NCBI RefSeq assembly: GCF_900091475.1
Contig: NZ_FMIB01000002.1
Location: forward strand, 6,324,001-6,388,000
Reading direction: 5' to 3'
DNA: 64,000 nucleotides
Source: Micromonospora chersina
GTDB lineage: Bacteria > Actinomycetota > Actinomycetes > Mycobacteriales > Micromonosporaceae
The position numbers and the translations under genes were made by a program. The notes under the pieces were generated by a model, which was not told where the DNA came from, searched no databases, and was given only the letters and a program-made list of their open reading frames with translations. Of this stretch, positions 20,273 to 28,613 are shown piece after piece (position 1 is the first letter of the stretch; every line of letters starts with the position of its first letter).

Positions 20273-21040
20273 GTGACCGCCGAGACGACCGGAGTGCGAC
20301 TCGACTGCGACGGGCCGGTCGCGACGGTGACGTTGTGCCGGCCCGACGTGCTCAACGCCCAGACCCCGGCGATGTGGCGCGCGATGAGCGACTTCTCCCG
20401 GGATCTGCCCGGCGACGTCCGCGTCGTCGTGGTGCGCGGTGAGGGGCGGGCCTTCTCCGCCGGCCTCGACCTGTCGGTCGCCGGCTCGTCCGGCCCGGGC
20501 TCCTTCGCCGAGCTGTCCACCCTGCCCGAGCAGGAGTGCGCCGACCGGATCGCCGAATACCAGGGCGGCTTCACCTGGCTGCACCGGCCGGACGTGATCT
20601 CGATCGCCGCCGTGCAGGGTCACGCCATCGGCGCCGGCTTCCAACTCGCCCTCGCCTGCGACCTGCGGGTGCTCGCCGAGGACGCCAAGTTCTCCATGGC
20701 CGAGGTGACCCTCGGCCTGGTCCCCGACCTGGCCGGCACCAAGCGCCTCGCCGAACTGGTCGGCTACTCCCGGGCGCTGGAGATATGCGCCACCGGCCGG
20801 CGGATGGACGCCGCCGAGGCGGACCGGATCGGCCTGGCCACCCTGGTGGTGCCCGGCGCCGAGCTGGACGGCGCGGTGCGTGACCTGACCGCGGGCCTGC
20901 TCGCCAACAACCGGGACGCGATCGTGGAGATCAAGGCGCTCCTGGCCGGGGCCGGCGGGCGCACACACGCCGAGCAGCAGCGGGCCGAGCGGGAGGCGCA
21001 GACCCGGCGGATCCGCGACCTGGCCGGGCGGGGCGAATAG
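20273..21040 (+). CDS. Enoyl-CoA hydratase/isomerase family protein
   Basis: A 255-residue crotonase-fold protein. The CoA oxyanion-hole segment GRAFSAGLDLS and the second glycine-rich loop IAAVQGHAIGAGFQLALACD are intact. The catalytic glutamate region reads FSMAEVTLGLVPDLAGTKRL, where Asp replaces the usual second Glu, so hydratase versus isomerase activity is uncertain. The GTG at 20273 is chosen because it begins the conserved N-terminus. The M. tuberculosis neighbour of Rv1473 is also an enoyl-CoA hydratase (echA12, Rv1472). Confidence 0.9.
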   Translation: MTAETTGVRLDCDGPVATVTLCRPDVLNAQTPAMWRAMSDFSRDLPGDVRVVVVRGEGRAFSAGLDLSVAGSSGPGSFAELSTLPEQECADRIAEYQGGFTWLHRPDVISIAAVQGHAIGAGFQLALACDLRVLAEDAKFSMAEVTLGLVPDLAGTKRLAELVGYSRALEICATGRRMDAAEADRIGLATLVVPGAELDGAVRDLTAGLLANNRDAIVEIKALLAGAGGRTHAEQQRAEREAQTRRIRDLAGRGE

Positions 21041-21142
21041 TAAGGACCGTTCGGGAAGATCCGGGTTACTCGCGAGGTTGTCGTAGTCGTCGGGAGAATT
21101 GACCCCGACGGTCCACGGCTGCCGACGACCCGGAGGTGACGA

Positions 21143-23138
21143 GTGTCCAACCCGATGGCCGGTGGCGGCATGGGCGGCTGGAGCATGCTCCGGTCGATGC
21201 GCAACCGCGACGAGATCTCCACCCACCAGCTCAAGCGCGGCACCGCCAAGCGGATCGTCGCGTTCGCCCAGCCCTACCGGCGGGACATCGTCGTCTTCCT
21301 GATCACCGTGGTGATCGCCGCGGTGATCGGGGTGGCCACCCCGCTGCTCGCCGGTGACGTGATCGACGCGATCGCCGGCGGCGGCCCCGACGCGGGCGCC
21401 ACGGTGGTCCGGCTCGCCCTGATCATCGCCGCGCTGGCCGTGGCCGACGCGCTCTTCTCGCTGGCCCAGCGGTGGTATTCGGCCCGCATCGGCGAGGGCA
21501 TCATCCTCGACCTGCGGACCCGGGTCTACGACCACGTCCAGCGGATGCCGCTGCAGTTCTTCACCCGGACCCAGACCGGCGCGCTGGTCAGCCGGCTCAA
21601 CAACGACGTGCTGGGCGCCCAGCGGGCGTTCACCTCGACGCTGTCCGGGGTGGTCAGCAACGTCATCCAGCTCGTGCTCACCGCCGGGGCGATGCTCATC
21701 CTGTCCTGGCAGATCACCGTGCTGGCGCTGGTGCTGCTGCCCATCTTCATCATCCCGGCCCGCCGCGTCGGTCGGCGGCTGGCCGAGATCACCCGCGAGT
21801 CGTACAACCTCGACGCCAAGATGAACGCCACGATGACCGAGCGGTTCGGCGTCGCGGGCGCCCTGCTCGTCAAGCTCTTCGGCTCGCCCGAGGTGGAGGC
21901 GGCCCGGTTCGCCGGCCGGGCCGAGCGGGTCCGCGACATCGGCATCCAGTCCGCCATGTACTCGCGCACGTTCTTCGTGGCCATGCTGCTGGTCGCCTCC
22001 CTCGCCCAGGCGCTCACCTACGGGCTCGGCGGCTGGCTCGCCGTCACCGGCGCGGTGAGCGCCGGCACCGTGGTCAAGCTGGCGCTGCTGCTCACCCGCC
22101 TCTACGGCCCGCTCACCGCGCTGTCCAACGTCCGGGTCGACGTGATGAGCGCGCTGGTCTCCTTCGACCGGGTCTTCGAGGTGCTCGACCTGCGTCCGGG
22201 CATCGAGGAGAAGCCCGACGCCGTGCCGGTGCCCCGGGGCAACGGCCGGGTCGAGTTCCGCGACGTGCGGTTCCGCTACCCGAGCGCCGCCGAGGTCTCG
22301 CTGGCCTCCCTGGAGGAGGTCGCCGCCCTCGACCGCACGGTCAACGAGCCGGTGCTCAAGGGCGTCTCGTTCGCCGTCGAGCCGGGCCAGATGGTGGCCC
22401 TGGTGGGTCCCTCCGGCGCCGGCAAGTCGACGCTCTCCATGCTGATCTCCCGGATCTACGACGTGAGCGACGGCCAGGTGCTGGTCGGCGGCGTCGACGT
22501 CCGCGACGCCACGCTCGCCTCGCTGCGCGACGAGATCGGCGTGGTCACGCAGGACTCCCACCTGTTCCACGAGACCATCCGGGGAGAACCTCCGCTACGC
22601 CAAGCCGGACGCCACCGACGACGAGATCTGGGCCGCGCTGGCCGGCGCGCAGGTCGCCGACCTGGTCCGCGCCCTGCCCGACGGGCTGGACACCACGGTG
22701 GGCGAGCGCGGCTACCGCTTCTCCGGCGGCGAGAAGCAGCGCATCGCCATCGCCCGGCTGCTGCTCAAGGCGCCGTCGATCGTGATCCTCGACGAGGCCA
22801 CGGCGCACCTCGACTCGGAGAGCGAGGCGGCGGTGCAGCGGGCGCTGTCGGTGGCGCTGACCGGGCGTACTGCGCTGGTGATCGCGCACCGGCTCTCCAC
22901 GGTCCGCGACGCCGACCAGATCCTCGTCCTCGACGAGGGGCGGATCGTCGAGCGCGGCCGGCACGACGAGCTGGTCGCCGTGGGCGGCCTCTACGCCGAG
23001 CTCTACCGCACCCAGTTCGCGGTCACCGACTCGCCCGCCCCGTACGCGGACCAGGAGCAGCCGGAGCCGGTGGTCACCACGGTGCCGGTCGGCACCTACG
23101 TGGCCCAGGAGGCGCTGCCCCCGGCCGCCGCCAACTAG
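21143..23138 (+). pseudogene. ABC transporter (permease-ATPase fusion) with a +1 frameshift
   Basis: A type IV ABC exporter half-transporter that would be 664 residues if intact. Residues 1 to about 330 form six membrane helices; Walker A (GPSGAGKST) and the Q-loop (IGVVTQDSHLF) are read in frame. At 22581-22584 the expected CGG-GAG reads CGGGGAG, one G too many. The frame then loses ENLRYAKPDATDDEIW, the signature RFSGGEKQR, Walker B VILDEATAHLD and the H-loop, which all continue intact one frame over to 23138. The start has a strong GGAGGTGA. It is a real inactivating mutation, a sequencing error in a G-run, or much less likely a programmed frameshift. Confidence 0.85.
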
Positions 23139-23146
23139 GGCGGACG

Positions 23147-23806
23147 TCAGGCGAGGACCGTCGCCGAGCGCCCGTCGTCGACCGTGTACGCGCCCGCGGC
23201 GATCGCGCCGAGGTTCGTGGGGCGGAGGGTCAGCGAGACGATGCCGCCGGGCAGCACACGCGAGTTCTCGTCGGCGCCGGCGAACGTCGCGGGCGTCGAT
23301 CCGTCCGGGAACAGGCGCTTCCCCGTGCCGACGACGACCGGGAACTGGAGCAGCCGGTAGACGTCCACGAGTCCCGCCCGGTGCAGCGCCTGCACGAGCT
23401 TCCAGCTCCCGTGCACCTGGAGTTCCCGGCCGGGAAGCTCCTTGAGGCGGCGTACCTCCTCGGCCGGGTCACCGCGGAGGACTGTCGTCGGCTTCCAGTC
23501 GGCTTCCTCGTCGGTGAGCGTGGAGCTGACGACGTACTTCGGCAGCGTGTTGAGCCTGCCGGCGATCAGGTCGTCAGGCTCGGTGACCTTCGGCCAGTAC
23601 CCGCCGAGCAGGCCGAAGCTGGTGCGGCCGAAGAGGAACGCGTCGGCCGCACGGAACCAGCCCTCGACCACCTCGTTGGTGTGCGGCGAGGCGTGCGGAA
23701 CGAGCCACCCGCCGCGGTCGAAGCCGCCGGAGCGGTCTTCGTCGGGGGCTCCGGGTCCTTGCATGACGCCGTCGAGACTGACGAAGGTGTTGACGCTGAG
23801 CAGCAC
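23147..23806 (-). CDS. Dihydrofolate reductase family protein (RibD C-terminal domain)
   Basis: A 219-residue protein with the DHFR/RibD fold: LLSVNTFVSLDGVMQGPG at the start, FGRTSFGLLGGYWP, and the NADP-binding ELQVHGSWKLVQALH with a later LLQFPVVVGTGKRLFPDG. Members reduce pterin, flavin-precursor or unknown substrates. The GTG at 23806 follows AGGGGAGAACC. It is paired with an AraC-type regulator 56 bases upstream on the same strand. It converges with the frameshifted exporter. Confidence 0.9.
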   Translation of the reverse strand: MLLSVNTFVSLDGVMQGPGAPDEDRSGGFDRGGWLVPHASPHTNEVVEGWFRAADAFLFGRTSFGLLGGYWPKVTEPDDLIAGRLNTLPKYVVSSTLTDEEADWKPTTVLRGDPAEEVRRLKELPGRELQVHGSWKLVQALHRAGLVDVYRLLQFPVVVGTGKRLFPDGSTPATFAGADENSRVLPGGIVSLTLRPTNLGAIAAGAYTVDDGRSATVLA

Positions 23807-23862
23807 GGTTCTCCCCTGAACTCGGGTCGCGGAGCCGGCCGGGTTCGGCTGGCAGACGGACG

Positions 23863-24591
23863 CTAGCTGCCGGGCCCGGGGTGGGTCTTGTACAGGAACG
23901 ACGTCGCGGCAAGGTGGCCCGCCCGCAGCTCACGTGCCGTGTGCCCGACGTAGCGGCGCAGCGCGTGCGCGAGATGGGCCTGGTCGAAGTACCCCAACGT
24001 CTCGACGGCCGCGCGCCAGTCGAGGCCGTCGCGCAGCATCGTCGCCGCGGCGTTCGCGCGGTCGATCTGCCGCACGGCGGTCTGCGACAGGCCGGTGACC
24101 GCTCGGTGGCGACGCTGCCGGGTTCGCTCGGTCGGGCCGGCCCCGGGACGCCCGGCCACCCGCTCCTCGTCCCCGAGACGCGACCGCACCAGCAGACCCG
24201 CGTGCTGCAGCCGCCGGACGAAGTGCTCGACGTTGTCGAACGTCGGCGCTTCCCAGTCCTCGCCGCCGATGACGATCCGGCCCGATTCGGTCACGGGGAA
24301 CGGCACGTACCCGTCGACGATCGAGGCCGCGGGATGCGGCCGGAGAACCGCGCCGAATGCGAACCGGACCCCGAGGAACTCGGTGCCCGGCGGGACCGGT
24401 GCCGTGGTCGCCCTGGTCTCCGGCCCGCGCAGCCCGGCGAGCAGGCGACCCCGCGTCCGCGAGAGGATCAGATGCCAGCAGGTGCGCGCCGCGGACGTCA
24501 TCGTCTCCTCCGCGTCGGAGCGGGTGCGCCACACGCGGTCGACGAGGCTCACGTCGATCTCGGTGTCGCGATGCTCGAAACGCAGGGCCAT
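23863..24591 (-). CDS. AraC-family transcriptional regulator
   Basis: A 242-residue regulator with an N-terminal DUF6597/DUF4184-like sensing half and a C-terminal AraC DNA-binding region. The HTH segments are visible around TGLSQTAVRQIDRAN and AVETLGYFDQAHLAHALRRY followed by the family GHTARELR. The ATG at 24591 has a GGAGGCGGAG ribosome binding site; an in-frame TTG 18 bases upstream is less likely. It probably controls the neighbouring DHFR-family gene, a pairing seen often in actinobacteria. The exact N-terminal family is uncertain. Confidence 0.85.
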   Translation of the reverse strand: MALRFEHRDTEIDVSLVDRVWRTRSDAEETMTSAARTCWHLILSRTRGRLLAGLRGPETRATTAPVPPGTEFLGVRFAFGAVLRPHPAASIVDGYVPFPVTESGRIVIGGEDWEAPTFDNVEHFVRRLQHAGLLVRSRLGDEERVAGRPGAGPTERTRQRRHRAVTGLSQTAVRQIDRANAAATMLRDGLDWRAAVETLGYFDQAHLAHALRRYVGHTARELRAGHLAATSFLYKTHPGPGS

Positions 24592-24700
24592 GACCTTCTC
24601 CGCCTCCAACCTGCCGAGGTTCCCTCCCGAGGCTAGCGAGGTCGATGACCAGGACCGAAACGTCCCGCACGCGCGAGGGCAGGACCAACCCCGCGGCCGG

Positions 24701-25408
24701 CTAACCGGCGACCGCGGCGCGCAGCTCGCCGAAGGCCGCGCCGAGCGTCTCCGGGGTGAAGTGGGCGTTCAGCCCGCTCGGGTTGGGCAGCACCCAGAGC
24801 CGGGCCGCCGCGAGCGGTTCCGGCTGCGGACCGAAGCCCGCCTTCGGCCGGGCGAACCCGATCCGGTACGCGGTCACCCCCACCACCGCCACCCAGCGCG
24901 GCCGGTAGCGCGCCACCTTGGCGGTCAGCTCCCGCGCGCCCTCGACCAGTTCCGCGGCGGTCAGCTCGTCGGCGCGGGCGCTGGCCCGGGCCACCATGTT
25001 GGTGATGCCCAGCCCGAGCCCGGGCAGCTCGTCCTGCTCGCTGGGGTGCAGCTGGCGCGGGGTGAAGCCGCCCCGGTGCAGCGCCGGCCAGAACCGGTTG
25101 CCGGGGCGGGCGAAGTGCCAGCCGGTGGCCGCCGACCACAGGCCCGGGTTGATCCCGACGAACAGCACGTCCAGCCCGGGGGCGATCACGTCCGGCAGCA
25201 GCTTGTCGGCCGCCGCGGCGAGCTGCTCCTTCGTCGGCCGGGGATACCGCCGCCCGGCCGCCGCGCCCGGCCCGGCCGCGCCGCGCCGCGTCGAATCCGG
25301 CCGAGCCGCCTCGGGCCGCGCGGCGGCCGGCCGAGCCGCCTCGGGTCGCGCGGCGGCCGGCCCAGCGGCCTCGGGCCGGGCGTCCCCGGGCCGGCGTCGT
25401 CCCGTCAC
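24701..25408 (-). CDS. mug: Mug-type mismatch-specific DNA glycosylase with repeat N-terminus
   Basis: A uracil-DNA-glycosylase-superfamily protein of the Mug/TDG branch, which removes uracil or thymine from mismatches with G. The motifs are VLFVGINPGLWSA (family motif GINPG) and WVLPNPSGLN near the C-terminus. The first ~45 residues are a low-complexity Ala/Pro/Arg region encoded by 30-bp tandem repeats, probably disordered. The GTG at 25408 is 11 bases after the SDR stop codon; longer starts would overlap the SDR gene. About 235 residues. Confidence 0.88.
   Translation of the reverse strand: MTGRRRPGDARPEAAGPAAARPEAARPAAARPEAARPDSTRRGAAGPGAAAGRRYPRPTKEQLAAAADKLLPDVIAPGLDVLFVGINPGLWSAATGWHFARPGNRFWPALHRGGFTPRQLHPSEQDELPGLGLGITNMVARASARADELTAAELVEGARELTAKVARYRPRWVAVVGVTAYRIGFARPKAGFGPQPEPLAAARLWVLPNPSGLNAHFTPETLGAAFGELRAAVAG
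25299..25379. repeat. 30-bp tandem repeat inside mug
   Basis: About 2.7 copies of a 30-base unit start at 25299, 25329 and 25359 (GGCCGAGCCGCCTCGGG core) and encode the repeated RPEAAR/GPAAA segment of the glycosylase N-terminus. The period is a multiple of three, so copy-number change would keep the frame. Confidence 0.8.
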
Positions 25409-25418
25409 CGGCTCGCCG

Positions 25419-26180
25419 TCACAGGCCGCGCAGCGCGCCGCCGTCGACCGGCACGGTGATCCCGGTGACGTAGCCGGCGGCGGGGGAGAGCAGGAAGGCG
25501 GCCACCCGGCCGAACTCGGCGGGGTCACCGATCCGGCCCAGCGGGATCGACGCCTCGGCCTCGGCCCGGGCCCGCTCCGGGTCGCCGGCCGCGGCCAGGA
25601 GCTCCCGGTTCCGGGCGGTCATGATCCGCCCGGGCAGGAGGCTGACCACCCGTACGCCGCGTGGGCCGTACTCGTCGGCCAGGTCCTTGGCCACGCCGGC
25701 CAGGCCGGGACGCAGGCCGTTGGAGATGCCGAGCCCGGGCAGGGGGCCGCGGACCGAGGTGGAGAGCACCAGCCCGATGGCGCCGCCGTCGGTGAGCGCG
25801 GCGGCCACCGTGCGCGCGGTGCGGACGCTGCCCAGGAAGACCGTCTCGAACGACTCCCGCCACTGCTCGTCGGTGATCTGGGCGGCGGTGCCCCGGGGCG
25901 GGCCGCCCACCGAGATCAGCGCCCCGTCGAGCCGGCCGAACCGCTCGCGCGCCGCCGCGACCAGGCGCTCCGGGGTGCCCGGGTCGGTGAGGTCGGCGGT
26001 CAGCCCGACCGCCCGCTCCGGCCCGCCGAGCGCCTCGACGGCGGCGGCCACCCGCTCGGGGGCGCGGGACGAGATCACCACCCGGGCGCCGTCGGCCACG
26101 AGCTGCTCGGCGGTGGCGAAGCCGAGGCCGTCCGAGGCGCCGGTCAGCACGTACACCCGGTCGGCGAGTCCCAGATCCAT
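25419..26180 (-). CDS. SDR-family protein lacking the canonical catalytic Tyr-Lys
   Basis: A 253-residue Rossmann protein with an intact NAD(P)-binding TGASDGLG (residues 13-20) and the C-terminal AAFLLSPAAGYVTGITVPVDG of short-chain dehydrogenases. Where a classical SDR has YxxxK, this protein reads SNGLR within LPGLGISNGLRPGLAGVAKD, so both catalytic residues appear replaced. It may be a divergent reductase using other residues or a non-enzymatic cofactor-binding protein. It lies between the MNIO operon and mug, all on the minus strand. Confidence 0.87.
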   Translation of the reverse strand: MDLGLADRVYVLTGASDGLGFATAEQLVADGARVVISSRAPERVAAAVEALGGPERAVGLTADLTDPGTPERLVAAARERFGRLDGALISVGGPPRGTAAQITDEQWRESFETVFLGSVRTARTVAAALTDGGAIGLVLSTSVRGPLPGLGISNGLRPGLAGVAKDLADEYGPRGVRVVSLLPGRIMTARNRELLAAAGDPERARAEAEASIPLGRIGDPAEFGRVAAFLLSPAAGYVTGITVPVDGGALRGL

Positions 26181-26222
26181 GAGGCCGATCCTGCCGTACC
26201 CCGGGTGGGCCTGCCACCGCTC

Positions 26223-26777
26223 TCAGCGCGGCGCGGGCCGGAGCAGGCGTACCCGGCCGGCGAGCTGGGCCGCGACGGCGCCGCCGGCCCGGGCGACGGC
26301 CGGCAGTCGGCGCGGGCGGGGGGCGGTGCGGCCGTCGTAGCGGCTCGCCGCCTCGCGGACGGCCAGCTCCTCCGCGCCCAGCGGTGGCAGCGTGCCCCGG
26401 TCGCGCAGCTCCCGGGCCAGGTCCCAACCGTCGCGCAGGGAGCCGTTGGTGGGCCGGCCGGCCGCCCAGCCGGCGAAGGTGGCCGCCCAGGCGTCGCCGA
26501 GGCCGGCGGCGAGCAGCGGCCAGTGCCGGGCCACGTCGCCGGCCCGCTTGCGCAGCAGCGCCCGCCGGGCCGCCTCGACCGGCGCGGGGGCGAACCCGCC
26601 CGGCAGCGGACCACCGGCCACCAGCGCCGCGACCAGTTCCGCCTGCCGCGCGGCCAGGTCGCCACCGGCCACCGGTCCGCCGGGCGCCCGGAGGCGGCTC
26701 CCGCCCGGCGCGGCCAGCTCCCCGCCGCTCACCGGGCCGCCGGGAGCGCCCGGCGGGGTCAGGTCCCCGCCGCTCAC
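26223..26777 (-). CDS. Probable MNIO partner protein downstream of DUF692
   Basis: A 184-residue protein that I do not recognise with certainty. Residues 1-35 are Gly/Pro repeats (APGGPVSGGELAAPGG-like), followed by a helical domain starting ARQAELVAALVAGGPLPGGF and a basic tail ending RVRLLRPAPR. A short helical protein that begins with an R-Q-x-E-L-type helix directly behind a DUF692 gene resembles DUF2063/HvfC-like or SCO6045-like partners, which are thought to present the peptide substrate. The GTG at 26777 overlaps the DUF692 stop in GTGA, so the two are translationally coupled. Function is inferred from context. Confidence 0.75.
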   Translation of the reverse strand: MSGGDLTPPGAPGGPVSGGELAAPGGSRLRAPGGPVAGGDLAARQAELVAALVAGGPLPGGFAPAPVEAARRALLRKRAGDVARHWPLLAAGLGDAWAATFAGWAAGRPTNGSLRDGWDLARELRDRGTLPPLGAEELAVREAASRYDGRTAPRPRRLPAVARAGGAVAAQLAGRVRLLRPAPR

Positions 26778-27598
26778 GTGACCACCGGGTACCCGGAGGC
26801 GGCGGCCAGGGCGTCCAGCTCGCCGCGCAGCTCGGCGGCGGGCGGGTAGTGGCCGTCGCGTTCCAGCAGCAGCGCCGGGGGCCGGCGGCGGCCGCACAGC
26901 TCGCCGACCAGGTCGAGCACCTCGGCGGGGACCGGATCGGTGTGCGTGTCGTGGTAGAAGCCGCAGTGCTCGGCGCCGCCGGCCACGTGCACGTAGGCGA
27001 TCCGGTCCAGCGGCAGCCGGTCCAGCAGGGCGGCCGGGTCGCCGCCCCGGTTGCGGGCGTTGGCGTGCACGTTGGCGACGTCGAGCAGCAGCAGCGCCCC
27101 GGTGGCGTCGAGGATCTCGGTGAGGAAGTCGGCCTCGTCCAGCTCGTCGTCGGGCCAGTCGAAGAGGGCGGCGATCGGCTCCAGGGCCAGCGGCACCGGC
27201 AGCTCCGCCTGCGCCCGCCGGACGTTGGCCACCACGGCGGCCACGGCCTCGCGGCTGCGCGGCAGCGGCAGCAGGTGGCCGGCCTCCAGGCCGCCGGCCC
27301 GGACGAACGCGATGTGCTCGCTGACCAGCGGCGCGTCCAGCGCCGCGGCCACACCGGCCAGGTGCGCCACCCGGGCCGGTTCCACCGGTTCCGCGCCGCC
27401 GAGGGAGAGCTTCACGCCGTGGGGTACGACGGTGACGCCGCGCCCGCGCAGCTCGGCCAGGCCGTCGGGGAGCGGCCCGGCCGGGGCGACCGTCTCCGCG
27501 ACCACCTCGACGAAGCGGAGCCCGGGCAGGGCGGCCACGAAGCCGGCGATCTCCGGCCGCCACCCGATGCCCACGCCGGACGGGCCGGCGGTCGTCAT
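26774..27598 (-). CDS. DUF692 / MNIO-family multinuclear iron oxidase
   Basis: A 274-residue TIM-barrel protein of the DUF692 family (MbnB/TglH-like), whose characterised members use two or three iron ions and oxygen to modify cysteines in ribosomal peptides. Candidate metal ligands lie in LVSEHIAFVR (His), LALEPIAAL (Glu), LLLDVANVHANARN (Asp, His), YVHVAGG (His), DTHTDPVP (Asp, His) and LLLERDGHYP (Glu). The ATG at 27598 overlaps the stop of the upstream TIGR04222-like gene in ATGA. The adjacent Cys/Gly tail is the obvious candidate substrate, although that is inference. Confidence 0.92.
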   Translation of the reverse strand: MTTAGPSGVGIGWRPEIAGFVAALPGLRFVEVVAETVAPAGPLPDGLAELRGRGVTVVPHGVKLSLGGAEPVEPARVAHLAGVAAALDAPLVSEHIAFVRAGGLEAGHLLPLPRSREAVAAVVANVRRAQAELPVPLALEPIAALFDWPDDELDEADFLTEILDATGALLLLDVANVHANARNRGGDPAALLDRLPLDRIAYVHVAGGAEHCGFYHDTHTDPVPAEVLDLVGELCGRRRPPALLLERDGHYPPAAELRGELDALAAASGYPVVT

Positions 27599-28512
27599 CC
27601 GCCGCACCCGCCGCCCCCGCAGCCGCCACCGCCACCGCAGGAGCTGCCCCCGCCGCAGGAGCTGCCGCCCCCGCAGGAGCTGCCGCCTCCGCCCGAGCTG
27701 CCCGAGCTGCCGCTCGCCCCCATGGCCTGGCGCTGGATCTCGGCCTGCTCGGCGAAGCCCGGGTCCATGCTCCACAGGGTGGCGGTGCCGAACAGCGCGA
27801 CGCCCATGGCCGCGTCGGACGGGCCGTAGGTGGCGTACGCCGGTGCGGCGGAGGGGCGCAGCCAGGTGTGCTGGCGGCGCAGCTCGCGCAGCGCCTGGTT
27901 GGCCGCCCGGGTGCGCCACGGCACCCGGTTGAGCAGCAGGAACGCGATGAAGAGCGGCACCATGGTGAGCAGGAGCCAGCCGGCGGGCCGGCCGTTGGAG
28001 ATGCCGACGAAGGCCCGGACGAAGCCGAGCGCCAGCAGTGCCCCGACCAGCAGCGATCCGCGGCGCAGCGACGCCCGCCGCTCCTTGTCCAGCGCCAGGC
28101 CCCGCCGCACCAGACCGTCGCGCAGCTCGTCGAGCGCGCGCCGGACCCACTCGTCCCGGCTCAGCTCCCGGGAGCGCAGGCCCCGGCTCGCCGCGTGGTG
28201 GATCGCCTGGTCCAGGGGGGTGACCCCGGCCGGCAGCGGGCCGCCGGTGGTGAGCCGCCGGTCGGGACGTACGCCGACCGCGCCGGCGCGGCGCAGCCCG
28301 CCGAGCGCGGTCCAGACGGCGAGCTGCTCGCCCCCGTTGAGGTACGCGGCCTGCTGCGGCCCGAGCGGCCCGGCGCTCTGCACGGGGGTGCCGGCCAGCG
28401 CCCGCCGGCGGTACACCAAGGCGCCGGCGACCAGTACGACGGCCGCCACGAGGTACCAGCGGAGGAAGACGGGGCCGGGGATGCCCCAGGTGTCGCCCGC
28501 GAGGACTGTCAT
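27595..28512 (-). CDS. TIGR04222-like membrane protein with Cys/Gly/Ser tail
   Basis: A 305-residue protein with one N-terminal membrane segment (FLRWYLVAAVVLVAGALVY, about residues 17-35) and a cytoplasmic-looking helical region. Two close hydrophobic segments follow near residues 150-195. The C-terminal ~40 residues are almost only Gly, Ser and Cys, including SSCGGG three times in tandem and five cysteines in total. This layout matches the TIGR04222 family, known to end in low-complexity Cys-rich sequence and to neighbour DUF692 genes. The ATG follows AGGAG by 8 bases. The tail could be an MNIO-modified metal-binding or thiol-active peptide tethered to the membrane. Confidence 0.88.
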   Translation of the reverse strand: MTVLAGDTWGIPGPVFLRWYLVAAVVLVAGALVYRRRALAGTPVQSAGPLGPQQAAYLNGGEQLAVWTALGGLRRAGAVGVRPDRRLTTGGPLPAGVTPLDQAIHHAASRGLRSRELSRDEWVRRALDELRDGLVRRGLALDKERRASLRRGSLLVGALLALGFVRAFVGISNGRPAGWLLLTMVPLFIAFLLLNRVPWRTRAANQALRELRRQHTWLRPSAAPAYATYGPSDAAMGVALFGTATLWSMDPGFAEQAEIQRQAMGASGSSGSSGGGGSSCGGGSSCGGGSSCGGGGGCGGGGCGG

Positions 28513-28613
28513 GCTCTGCTCCTGTCGCGAGGGGGTCGCGGCTCATTGTGGAGCAGGTGCGCCAGCGCTGATCTTCCCGGCGGGTCGAGTTACCGGACCG
28601 AGACCCGGGCCGG

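Noticed and set aside
22590..23866. C-terminal extension of the frameshifted ABC exporter read in the original frame
   Set aside because: The residues after the shift are low-complexity and match nothing, whereas the expected ATPase motifs lie one frame over.
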